Below the pieces are notes generated by a model. That model searched no databases and had not been told where the DNA came from. It saw nothing but the letters and a program-made list of their open reading frames with translations. A stretch of DNA of 64,000 bases from Thiotrichales bacterium 19S3-11 (GTDB lineage: Bacteria; Pseudomonadota; Gammaproteobacteria; Francisellales; Francisellaceae), in NCBI GenBank assembly GCA_021713295.1, contig JAKJJU010000002.1:121047-185046 (forward strand), written 5' to 3'. Below, piece by piece: positions 37,950-46,058 of the stretch; the first letter of the stretch is position 1, and each line of letters starts with the position of its first letter. The position numbers were made by a program, and so were the translations under genes.

Positions 37950-38930
37950 TTACCTTTCTAGCTCGTAATTAAACCAATCTTCTAACCAAAGGGTTTTATT
38001 TAAATGAAACCCTTTATGTTTGGCTTCGCTAAGTTGGTTTAGCTTTCGATAACCTCTCATTAAAATATCGTACGAATAAAATTTAGATGCCATTTGAATT
38101 TTTTCTATACAGTCTTTATGAACAACTGCATCAAATGCATTCAATTTCAGCTTCATTATATCAGTAATGATCGAATATAACCAAAAAACAATTGCGTCAA
38201 ACTGATCATCTCCAGTGGATTGTATAAAATCAAATAAATAGTCACGCGAAAGTAGCAAACTGATAACTTGATCTCTTAACTTAAGCTTTGCTGAATCTTC
38301 GATAAGCTGTTTAACCATAAGTGGTTGACCAAAGCTCATTGACCAAGCAACGGATAGCTCTAATTGACAGTTCAATGCGTGTTTTTGCGTGTTTAGCCAA
38401 ACTACAGCATCATCAAATTCTATATTAATTACTCGTTTCTGGCATCGGCTTACAATCGTTGGCAGTAACTGATCAATATAGTCAGTCTCTAACAGAAAGT
38501 AAGTATTTTCTGGAGGCTCTTCTAACAGTTTTAATAATGCATTAGCAGAAGCCTCATTTAAACGCTGAAGCTTTCTAATAATAACAATACGTCTACTAAT
38601 TTGATTAACTGTACTCTCATTATAGGATGTCAAATAAATTCGAGATTTCAACTCTCTTATGGCATCGATGCGGATAGTTGTATCATTTTTTGCAACTTCA
38701 AAAACATCAGGATGCAACTGATCATCACACCACAGCTGACAATCTCTACAGGTATTACAAGCCAATAAATGCTCACTCGCACGGCAAGTTAATCCTTTGG
38801 CTAACTCAATAAGCAATTGCTCAATACCACTAGCTGATTTGGCTTGAAATAATAGCGCATGCGATAATCGATTTGCTTTAAACTCACTCTCTAAACTAGC
38901 AATAATTGAATTAAACCATGGATATATCAT
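37950..38930 (-). CDS. holB: DNA polymerase III delta-prime subunit
   Basis: Clamp-loader subunit, 326 residues. The AAA+-like N-terminal half has a zinc-binding Cys group (CRASEHLLACNTCRDC), no Walker A lysine as expected for delta-prime, and the arginine-finger motif TIVSRCQKR. The C-terminal helical collar domain is divergent. Its ATG overlaps the sohB stop (ATGA). Neighbour tmk is absent; the gene order is sohB-holB-yhbY. Confidence 0.9.
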   Translation of the reverse strand: MIYPWFNSIIASLESEFKANRLSHALLFQAKSASGIEQLLIELAKGLTCRASEHLLACNTCRDCQLWCDDQLHPDVFEVAKNDTTIRIDAIRELKSRIYLTSYNESTVNQISRRIVIIRKLQRLNEASANALLKLLEEPPENTYFLLETDYIDQLLPTIVSRCQKRVINIEFDDAVVWLNTQKHALNCQLELSVAWSMSFGQPLMVKQLIEDSAKLKLRDQVISLLLSRDYLFDFIQSTGDDQFDAIVFWLYSIITDIMKLKLNAFDAVVHKDCIEKIQMASKFYSYDILMRGYRKLNQLSEAKHKGFHLNKTLWLEDWFNYELER

Positions 38931-39928
38931 AACTCAGGTCGCTTCATTAACCACGACTGAGTTTTTGATGTAAGTTTCTTCATCGGTGATTGCTTTTGTT
39001 TATAGAAAACTTCATACAGCTTTCTTCCTTGCGTATTATATAAATCAAACAAATAATCATCACTTGTTGAAATTTCGTCAACTAAGCCCAATTGGTAAGC
39101 ATCATCACCCAACCAATACTCACCGGTTGCTACTTTTTCAACATCAAGTTGGCTTCTAAAGCTCTGAATATGTTTTTTAAACAAGCGGTGTATTTCTTCT
39201 AATTCTTCTTTAAATTTATCACGTCCTTCTTGGGTATTTTTGCCAAATACGGTCAACGTGCGTTTAAACTGACCTGCTGTATGCTGTTCAAAGTCAATGC
39301 CTTTATTTTCAAGCCAACGATGAAAATTTGGCAACTGACTAATCACGCCAATCGAACCAATAATAGCAAATGGCGCGGCTAAAATCTTATCTGCAACGGA
39401 TGCCATCATATAACCACCACTTGCTGCAACCTTATCAATAACGATGGTTAGCGGTATATTAGCTTTACGTATGCGCTCAAGTTGAGATGAGGCCAGACCA
39501 TACCCATGGACAGTGCCACCAGGTGAAGTTAAGTTAAGCACAACTTCATCCTGTTGTGTTGCAATACTTAAAATTGCTGTAATTTCCTCGCGTAGTGAAT
39601 CTACCTGTGATGCCTGAATATCACCGTCAAAATATAGAACGAATACTCGTTTTTTTGCCTCTGTTAACTTCTGCGCATCTTTTTTCTGACGCTTTTCCTG
39701 CTTATGCATTTGTTTTATTTCTGACTTTGGTAATAATTCCATGGCCATCTTTTTCTTTGTTTCTTTATATTGGTCATCTAACGATCGAATATATAACTGA
39801 CCTTTTTTGCGCATTTTATTTTTAGCTGCAATGCTAACAATACCTGCAAACACAAGCAAAATTGCGATTACAATCGTCATCGCTTCTGCCAAAAAAAAGA
39901 TATAATCTGTCAAGTGTGCTAACCACAT
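38927..39928 (-). CDS. sohB: Inner-membrane serine peptidase SohB (S49 family)
   Basis: 333 residues: one N-terminal membrane helix (about 12-38), a charged Lys/Glu-rich linker (40-90), then a single S49 catalytic domain with the nucleophile Ser in VAASGGYMMAS and a Lys general base further on. Length agrees with E. coli SohB (349). Probably degrades membrane or periplasmic proteins. It overlaps ribD by 10 bases at its start and holB at its end. Confidence 0.93.
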   Translation of the reverse strand: MWLAHLTDYIFFLAEAMTIVIAILLVFAGIVSIAAKNKMRKKGQLYIRSLDDQYKETKKKMAMELLPKSEIKQMHKQEKRQKKDAQKLTEAKKRVFVLYFDGDIQASQVDSLREEITAILSIATQQDEVVLNLTSPGGTVHGYGLASSQLERIRKANIPLTIVIDKVAASGGYMMASVADKILAAPFAIIGSIGVISQLPNFHRWLENKGIDFEQHTAGQFKRTLTVFGKNTQEGRDKFKEELEEIHRLFKKHIQSFRSQLDVEKVATGEYWLGDDAYQLGLVDEISTSDDYLFDLYNTQGRKLYEVFYKQKQSPMKKLTSKTQSWLMKRPEL

Positions 39929-41052
39929 AAATGTTCATCCTTTAATTGCTTAGTATAAATCATTTTTATATCATCACCTAAGGGCGTAACTGACTCAAGT
40001 TTAAACTGATATTTTTCCTTCATTTGATCAAATGCCACATCAAATAATGGTTTTGCTGTTTTACCCATAATACATGGTGCCATATAATAACAAAATTCAT
40101 CAATTAAATCAGCCCGTAAAAAACTACCTGCTAATCTGTGACCCGATTCTATTAATACATCATGAATCAGTAAGGTTTGATTTAAATATGACAATGTATT
40201 CTTTAATAACTCATCATCAAACTTCAATTGGAGTATCTGGATACCCCTTTCTTCTAAAACTTGTATCTTATGATAATTTGTTGATTGCGTAACAATTAAA
40301 CTTTTTCCTGAGGCATCAATAACATTCGCATTCATAGAAATAGTTAAATTACGGTCTATGATAACTCTTAAAGGCTGTTCAATTGGAAAGTCACTATTTA
40401 TTTTTTCACGGACAGTCAATCGAGGATTGTCTGCTAGTACAGTGGCAACTCCAGTAATAATTGCTCCACTTCTTGCTCGCAACTTTTGGACATCATACCT
40501 TGATTTTTCTGAGGTAATCCATTTACTTTCACCAGAAGCCATTGCTGTTCGAGCATCTAAACTTGCTGCTAGTTTCAGGCGAACATAAGGTAATCTCATA
40601 CGCATGGATTTAAAAAAACCTAAATTGAGACGCTCTGCCTGAGCTGCCAAGCAATTATCAATAACCTTAATGCCTGCCTTTTTTAGCTTGTCAATGCCAT
40701 TAACTTTCGGATTTGGATCTTTTGATGCAATAATCACTTCTTTTATACCCGCTTCAATTAAAGCATCAACACAAGGTGGTGTTTTTCCGTAGTGTGAACA
40801 AGGTTCCAAAGTAACATAGGCTGTTGCCCCTTTTGGATCTAAGGCTGAACGCTTACAATCTGCTAAAGCATTAATCTCTGCATGAGGCATTCCCGCTTTC
40901 TGATGATAGCCTTGGCCAATAATCCGCTGATCTTTAACTAGGATACAACCAACTGCAGGATTGATTCTAACGGTATAAATTCCTTTTTCTGCCAAAGCAA
41001 TTGCCTTTTGCATCATCCATTGATCAAAGGCAGATATACGTTCTAAGCTCAA
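39919..41052 (-). CDS. ribD: Riboflavin biosynthesis deaminase/reductase RibD
   Basis: Bifunctional enzyme of 377 residues. The N-terminal deaminase domain (about 1-145) has the zinc motifs HAEINAL and PCSHYGKTPPC; the C-terminal reductase domain (about 150-370) has the NADPH-binding LKLAASLDARTA and TGVATVLADNPRLTVR. No other rib gene and no FMN riboswitch accompany it; it sits four bases after sspA and overlaps sohB. Confidence 0.95.
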   Translation of the reverse strand: MSLERISAFDQWMMQKAIALAEKGIYTVRINPAVGCILVKDQRIIGQGYHQKAGMPHAEINALADCKRSALDPKGATAYVTLEPCSHYGKTPPCVDALIEAGIKEVIIASKDPNPKVNGIDKLKKAGIKVIDNCLAAQAERLNLGFFKSMRMRLPYVRLKLAASLDARTAMASGESKWITSEKSRYDVQKLRARSGAIITGVATVLADNPRLTVREKINSDFPIEQPLRVIIDRNLTISMNANVIDASGKSLIVTQSTNYHKIQVLEERGIQILQLKFDDELLKNTLSYLNQTLLIHDVLIESGHRLAGSFLRADLIDEFCYYMAPCIMGKTAKPLFDVAFDQMKEKYQFKLESVTPLGDDIKMIYTKQLKDEHLCG

Positions 41053-41055
41053 GGA

Positions 41056-41670
41056 CTACTCTTCTTCTAGAACAAAAGGTATTTGTTTTTCTGCTTTAGA
41101 TAATGACTTTTTAAAAGCATCTCGTGCAAATAACCGCTCTGCATAGACTTTAACCGCACCAAACCCATCATTAAGTTGAATCCCTAATAAAGGTAAACGC
41201 CACAACAAAGGTACTAAGGTACAATCTGCTAATGATAATTCATCAGACATAAAATATTCACTTGACGCAAAGATGGGCTCAATCGCTTTAAAGCTATCAA
41301 TTAACGCTTTTTTCGCAGCATCCGCTTCTTTATCTGCATTTAAAATCATATGCATCATTGCATACCAATCACGTTCAATTCTTAAAATAGCTAATCTTGT
41401 TTTCGAACGCATCACAGGATAGCCTGGCATTAATGCTGGCATTGGATAACGTTCATCTAAATAATACATAATAACATCAGCATCATAGAAAGATTGATCA
41501 CGTTCTTGTAAAACAGGCAAACTTCCATAAGGATTCAACGCATTAATTCGATTAATATCTTTCTTAGGATTAAGCTCTATTAACTGATAAGGAATCTTTT
41601 TTTCAGCTAAAATATAACGAATTCTATGACAATAAACACATTCGCTTGTCGAATATAAAATCAATGACAT
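41056..41670 (-). CDS. sspA: Stringent starvation protein A (SspA), GST fold
   Basis: 204-residue GST-like protein that binds RNA polymerase and adjusts stress transcription; in Francisella the related MglA/SspA pair controls virulence genes. Visible signs: N-terminal thioredoxin-like CVYCHRIRYILAEKKIPYQLIELNP, the PYGSLPVL motif and DLAD-like SLADCTLVPLLWRLP. GGAG precedes the ATG. sspB does not follow; instead ribD begins four bases downstream. A metabolic GST is the alternative. Confidence 0.85.
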   Translation of the reverse strand: MSLILYSTSECVYCHRIRYILAEKKIPYQLIELNPKKDINRINALNPYGSLPVLQERDQSFYDADVIMYYLDERYPMPALMPGYPVMRSKTRLAILRIERDWYAMMHMILNADKEADAAKKALIDSFKAIEPIFASSEYFMSDELSLADCTLVPLLWRLPLLGIQLNDGFGAVKVYAERLFARDAFKKSLSKAEKQIPFVLEEE

Positions 41671-41895
41671 AATGGCTCCAATTTATTCAAAACTTAAAAC
41701 TAAGACTAACTTTAGCATCTTAATAATTAAGCAATCTTAATCACTTTAATGGCTACGGTCAACTGAATATGCTAAAGCTTATTTTAAAGTTATTATAAGC
41801 TTTAATTGTCACTTATCTTATCGATCTGCTATAATCCCGCCAAATTATAACGAAATGACTATCAAACCATCACTTAAAATTAAGGGTTTATTTAC

Positions 41896-42516
41896 GTGCT
41901 AGAGACCATTGGATATTACAGTTTAAATATCTCTTTAGTGCTCTATTGTATTTATTTCATTCCCCAAATTATTTACAACCAAATCATAAAAAAAACTGAT
42001 CAGATTAGTTTAGTGACTCAAGGATTAATGGTTAGCGCTAATTTATGCGATCTAATCTATGGGTTTTATCTGTTTATGCCTTGGCAGTATAAATTAGTCA
42101 CCATCCTCTCTCTAAGCTTTTTAGTCATACAACAATTTCAAATTGGCTTAAAACAATATCGTAATTTTAATTTTATTGGTTTAAGTAGCGTATTAGTTAT
42201 TTTTTTAGTAGTTACCATTGATAGCGTTTCTCAAATGAATCTACCACCAAATTCAATCAACCTATTTGGTATGGTCACTGATATGATTTACTGGATATAT
42301 TGGGTTCCACAAATACTATTTAACTGGCGAAATAAAAAGGCAGACGGGTTCAGTCAACTATTCTTATTGTTAACCTTACTTGCTAGTATTTGTGATGAAG
42401 TCTCTGCACTAATATTAGGTTGGAACTATCCAAGTATTATCGGTCCATTGGTGATTATCTTCATGATTTTAATTATATTATTTCAACACAAATTATACGC
42501 TAAAAATGCAAACTAA
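41896..42516 (+). CDS. PQ-loop repeat membrane protein
   Basis: 206 residues with about seven membrane helices and two PQ-loop motifs, YFIPQIIYN (near residue 21) and YWVPQILFN (near 135). The family includes lysosomal cystine and lysine/arginine exporters in eukaryotes and sugar or amino-acid transporters in bacteria. It starts with GTG at 41896, supported by AAGGG nine bases upstream. Stands alone. Substrate unknown. Confidence 0.78.
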   Translation: MLETIGYYSLNISLVLYCIYFIPQIIYNQIIKKTDQISLVTQGLMVSANLCDLIYGFYLFMPWQYKLVTILSLSFLVIQQFQIGLKQYRNFNFIGLSSVLVIFLVVTIDSVSQMNLPPNSINLFGMVTDMIYWIYWVPQILFNWRNKKADGFSQLFLLLTLLASICDEVSALILGWNYPSIIGPLVIIFMILIILFQHKLYAKNAN

Positions 42517-42589
42517 CATGACTTGACTTACAATAAAAATTACATAAATTATATTGCAAATCATACGTATTAAAATTGGCTATCTGCGC

Positions 42590-43645
42590 ATGGAATGTGA
42601 TTACTTATCTATTGCTAACAATAAACCAACTGTAGAAGTGAAGCGACATTTAACGGTTATACCTACCTTAGGCAATAAAATTCAGCCTTTCTATCAGAGT
42701 ACCGGTCGAAACTCAACAATAGCAGGCACTTTTCTACCTTGCGAAGGAGTACAAGAAACTTGGATAAAAAAACCCAACTACCACAGAATTTCTGAAGAAG
42801 TTGCAAAAATAATGCTCAATAAAGAGCCTCAACTGAATATTAAACGCTTTGGTAACCTAGAAAATATTTTTATCTCCATGGCATTTGGTGACGGTATATG
42901 GCTAAAACACCCAGAACTTGCAAGTGATATTCAAAATATACACCCTGAGCTTACAAAACAATTTCAAGCACATTTTAAAACTGAGCAACTAGTTGGCTGT
43001 ATTGCCTTAAATAATCAACATGTTATCAATCAAGAAAGCAGACAAACCTTAAAAAATAACCATCGTGATATTCAAAATTGGTTATACCAACAAAAATGGC
43101 ATCACATTAAATCCCTATTTGATGAATGTGATGAGTCAATGCTTTTTAAAAAAGCACTGATTGCGCTGTATGAATGTGGCGTTATACCTTCAACTGAGGA
43201 ATTAGAGTTGCTTCAGAGTAATAAAAAACTTCAAAAATCTATTTACCTTCTTTATGACGCGCAAGGTAACCCTCATAATAACTTTAATAAAAAATATCAC
43301 CAACTTAAAAGAAATATAACCTTACAGGAATCTCTGATAATACTTGATGATTCTGATATTAAACGTCATCGAGGCTGGGACAAATCTAGCAATTGGAGAA
43401 GGTTACAAAGTAGTCGCAGTTTAAGAAAGTCAGTAAAGCTCTTACAGGATACGCCAGAAATGCTCAAAGCTAATTGGCAACAACTAAAATATGATAAGCC
43501 ACTACAAGTGGCCATTTGTGAGTTAAATGCTTCAGATATCCAATTGCTTTTTAAAACTCAGGTAAAAGAAGCACCTTCCCCATTTCTGACACAATTAGAA
43601 TGCCAATATAACACTTCAAGTGAAAAGCAAGCGCTATTTATTTAG
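42590..43645 (+). CDS. Unknown protein with a tandem helical repeat; effector candidate
   Basis: 351 residues from the ATG at 42590; a TTG at 42554 would add 12 residues and neither has a clear ribosome site. No signal peptide or membrane segment. The C-terminal half holds about five imperfect copies of a 27-35-residue unit of the form W/Y-x-x-L, four to five residues, L-Q/R-x-S/A-I/V, x-x-L (near residues 170-195, 207-224, 236-253, 269-286 and 296-313). This suggests a helical solenoid scaffold. The N-terminal 160 residues match nothing I know. It converges with an ABC permease. Effector status is inferred from character only. Confidence 0.65.
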   Translation: MECDYLSIANNKPTVEVKRHLTVIPTLGNKIQPFYQSTGRNSTIAGTFLPCEGVQETWIKKPNYHRISEEVAKIMLNKEPQLNIKRFGNLENIFISMAFGDGIWLKHPELASDIQNIHPELTKQFQAHFKTEQLVGCIALNNQHVINQESRQTLKNNHRDIQNWLYQQKWHHIKSLFDECDESMLFKKALIALYECGVIPSTEELELLQSNKKLQKSIYLLYDAQGNPHNNFNKKYHQLKRNITLQESLIILDDSDIKRHRGWDKSSNWRRLQSSRSLRKSVKLLQDTPEMLKANWQQLKYDKPLQVAICELNASDIQLLFKTQVKEAPSPFLTQLECQYNTSSEKQALFI

Positions 43646-43657
43646 CATTTTTTTACA

Positions 43658-44572
43658 TCACAACCGGTCAAATCGAAAGCAGCGATACCTTAACAATCCA
43701 GCAACGCTAACAAAAATAATACCAGCAACTAGCCCCCATATTAAATCAGCATTCAATAACATAGTTTTAAATGATTCTGACTGAAAACTTATTAGCTGCT
43801 CTTGATAGGAACCTGATTCAAATAAACTTCCCCAAGTTATAATTGCGCCTGTAAATCGAGAAGTAATTGCATTTGATAGATAAGCGCTGTGAAAGAATAG
43901 CCCCTCAACAATCATAATAATAATAATAGGTAGAATCGCCGTTAAAAAAGGAGAGCGCTTAGCATAAGCAGAAGCTAACATACACCATGCAAATAATGGA
44001 AATAGCCAAATTCCTTGGATGTAAAACGCAAATAACATTTTCAGCCAAATTAATATAAGACTGAATATAGGCCATAAATGACTAATTGGTCCAACACCTA
44101 AAATTAATGCAACAATGCTTAACAACACTAGGCAAATAAACTCTGTAATGATAATGCAAACCCAGGTAAAAACAGGTGCAATAAAGATGCCTGCTATGAT
44201 CTTTGCAATGATGCTTTCTGTATGCGTAATCGGCATTGATAACCAAAATAATAAACTACGATCTTTTCGATCATTACTTAGTGAACCTAAAAAATAATTA
44301 AATAAAACAAGCCACATAATTAACATTAGAGGTGATGCAATTACATATAATACATTCTGAACAAAATCTTGTGGTAAATGAGATAAGTCTGATGAGCTTG
44401 ATTGGCTCATTCCCTGTATAATTGTATTGCCATTATATAAAAATAATGAAAATGAGCAAAAAGCAATAAATAATATAATGAAAGCTAAAGCCAATGGCGC
44501 TTTTAAAAATGCAACTTTATTTTCCCAATACTCTCGTTTTATTAATACATAAAACTTATTTAATATCGCCAT
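43658..44572 (-). CDS. ABC-2 type transporter permease
   Basis: 304 residues with about six membrane helices: one near 25-48, then after a periplasmic loop (50-95) a set between 95 and 235, and the last near 275-297. The internal LSNDRKDRSLLFWLSMPITHTESIIAKI is typical of ABC-2 permeases. The ATG at 44572 has an ideal GAGGAGGG site, preferred over an upstream ATG at 44587. It overlaps the ATPase gene by 17 bases. The role probably concerns drug or peptide export, regulated by the adjoining GntR protein. Confidence 0.82.
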   Translation of the reverse strand: MAILNKFYVLIKREYWENKVAFLKAPLALAFIILFIAFCSFSLFLYNGNTIIQGMSQSSSSDLSHLPQDFVQNVLYVIASPLMLIMWLVLFNYFLGSLSNDRKDRSLLFWLSMPITHTESIIAKIIAGIFIAPVFTWVCIIITEFICLVLLSIVALILGVGPISHLWPIFSLILIWLKMLFAFYIQGIWLFPLFAWCMLASAYAKRSPFLTAILPIIIIMIVEGLFFHSAYLSNAITSRFTGAIITWGSLFESGSYQEQLISFQSESFKTMLLNADLIWGLVAGIIFVSVAGLLRYRCFRFDRL

Positions 44573-45428
44573 GATTGCCCTCCTCATTTAGAACCTTAGC
44601 CTGAAAGATATCACTAATTGATGGGCAATATACTTCTCCATAAGGCGTTAGCATATCTTTGGCAATTGCTTCGAATAAATACTCCGTTTGATTAAATTTT
44701 TTCTGCGTATAGAGTGGGTTGAGCGCCATTAGTTCTTTTTCATGCTCAGATGACTTAACAGCGTAAAACTCTGATTCTAATTGACTGACTGGGCAGTTTA
44801 ATAATATTTTTCCATGATTGAGCATCATAATATGACTTAATAAACCTTCAACTTCTTCGATTTGATGCGTCGTTACAACAATTGTTCTATTATCATTAAA
44901 ATAATCATTTAATAAGCTTTGATAAAAGCGTTTACGATAAATAATATCAAGGCCAAGCGTTGGTTCATCTAAAATCAATAATTCAACATCAATTGCCATA
45001 ACCAATGCTAAATGCAACTGCACAATCATCCCTTTTGATAATTCACGTACCTTCTGCTTTGGCTTAATTTGTGTTTTTTTAAGCAAGGCTTTAGCTTTAG
45101 CCTCATCAAACTTCGGATGCACTCCTTTAACAAACTCAATTGCATCGTCACAAACTAACCATTTTGGCAGTATCGCAACATCTGCTATAAAGCACATTTT
45201 TTGCATTAATTGATGACGTTTATACGCTGGATTTAAACCTAAAACATTAAGCTTTCCTTCATAAGCTGTTAAACCTAATAACGTTTTAAGTAATGTTGTC
45301 TTACCTGCGCCATTAGGGCCAATTAAACCAACAATCTGTCCTTTATTTACTTCAAAACTAATAGCATCCAATGCTCTATGATTACCATAAGATTTAGCCA
45401 AATCATCGGCTTTGATTAACGCATTCAT
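44556..45428 (-). CDS. ABC transporter ATP-binding protein (YtrB-like)
   Basis: 290 residues: Walker A GPNGAGKTT near residue 37, signature VRELSKGMIVQLHLAL (LSKGM in place of LSGGQ, common in this export branch), Walker B LLILDEPTLGLD and switch His in VVTTHQIEE. The C-terminal 70 residues are an accessory domain. Coupled by overlap to the GntR regulator upstream (four bases) and to the permease downstream, matching GntR/ABC units of the YtrA-YtrB kind. Confidence 0.9.
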   Translation of the reverse strand: MNALIKADDLAKSYGNHRALDAISFEVNKGQIVGLIGPNGAGKTTLLKTLLGLTAYEGKLNVLGLNPAYKRHQLMQKMCFIADVAILPKWLVCDDAIEFVKGVHPKFDEAKAKALLKKTQIKPKQKVRELSKGMIVQLHLALVMAIDVELLILDEPTLGLDIIYRKRFYQSLLNDYFNDNRTIVVTTHQIEEVEGLLSHIMMLNHGKILLNCPVSQLESEFYAVKSSEHEKELMALNPLYTQKKFNQTEYLFEAIAKDMLTPYGEVYCPSISDIFQAKVLNEEGNHGDIK

Positions 45429-45763
45429 AACCCAAGCTCCTCAATTGTAAGGTTAAGCCTTTGAATTTCTTTTTTTATCATAGGCCATTTTGTATTTAAA
45501 AAATATGCTTTCTCTGTGATTAACAGCTGTGATTTAGCATTTAACTTAACCTGCATACCAAGTCCTCGTAATTTCTCAATAATGCCATCTTCTAATAACA
45601 ACTGATAGGCTTTAGAAACCGTAAGTGGATTTATTTGATAATCTAAACTTAATTGACGCACCGAAGGTAATAATTCTTTTTCCTTTATTGTTTCATCTAA
45701 AATACTTGCGATAATTATCTCTTTTATCTGCAAATAGATGGGCTTATCATGTTGCCATTTCAT
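45425..45763 (-). CDS. GntR-family regulator, YtrA subfamily
   Basis: 112 residues from the ATG at 45763, which has a GAGG site; the frame opens further upstream to 45838 without a good start. Winged helix-turn-helix with KPIYLQIKEIIIASIL and the recognition part LPSVRQLSLDYQINPLTVSKAYQLL, followed by only a short helical dimerisation tail, the defining feature of YtrA. These repressors control their own ABC operon in response to cell-wall-active compounds. A palindrome overlaps its promoter. Confidence 0.88.
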   Translation of the reverse strand: MKWQHDKPIYLQIKEIIIASILDETIKEKELLPSVRQLSLDYQINPLTVSKAYQLLLEDGIIEKLRGLGMQVKLNAKSQLLITEKAYFLNTKWPMIKKEIQRLNLTIEELGL

Positions 45764-45809
45764 CTTTATAAACCTCAGCAAACTTAATTTTGACTTATCT
45801 ATTGTGCTA

Positions 45810-45838
45810 AGGATAATCAATACTGGTGTAATAGTCAA
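45810..45838 (-). promoter_or_regulatory. Candidate promoter of the GntR/ABC operon
   Basis: Minus strand: TTGACT (45833-45838), 17 bases, TATCCT (45810-45815). The start codon is 47 bases further. A near-consensus -35 with exact spacing; the -10 is moderate. Confidence 0.5.
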
Positions 45839-45850
45839 GTAATACAGTAT
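45820..45850. promoter_or_regulatory. Candidate GntR (YtrA-type) operator covering the -35
   Basis: ATACTG (45820-45825) and its inverse CAGTAT (45845-45850) bound a 31-base imperfect palindrome with internal GTAATA repeats. The -35 of the operon promoter falls inside it, so a bound dimer would block RNA polymerase. This fits autorepression by the GntR protein. Confidence 0.45.
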
Positions 45851-46058
45851 GCCATTAATACTACAAACACCACACTATAACCATAAATAAAAATACCGTA
45901 CTTAAGCGGTAGTAGACACTATTCAAACGCTATAAAATTTAAAAATCGACATAATGGGTATAAAGAAATAATAACATTACTCATTATATTCAACCGATAT
46001 AAAAACTTTATAACAAAGAGTTAAATCAAGTAAAATCAGCATAATGGGGTGAGCAGTT

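Noticed and set aside
41896..42516. SWEET/MtN3-type sugar transporter for the PQ-loop gene
   Set aside because: The two PQ motifs are clear, but nothing distinguishes sugar from amino-acid transport, so only the family is given.
45892..45910. Hairpin TACCG...CGGTA before dotA
   Set aside because: Five-base stem without a T-run or promoter relation; not meaningful alone.
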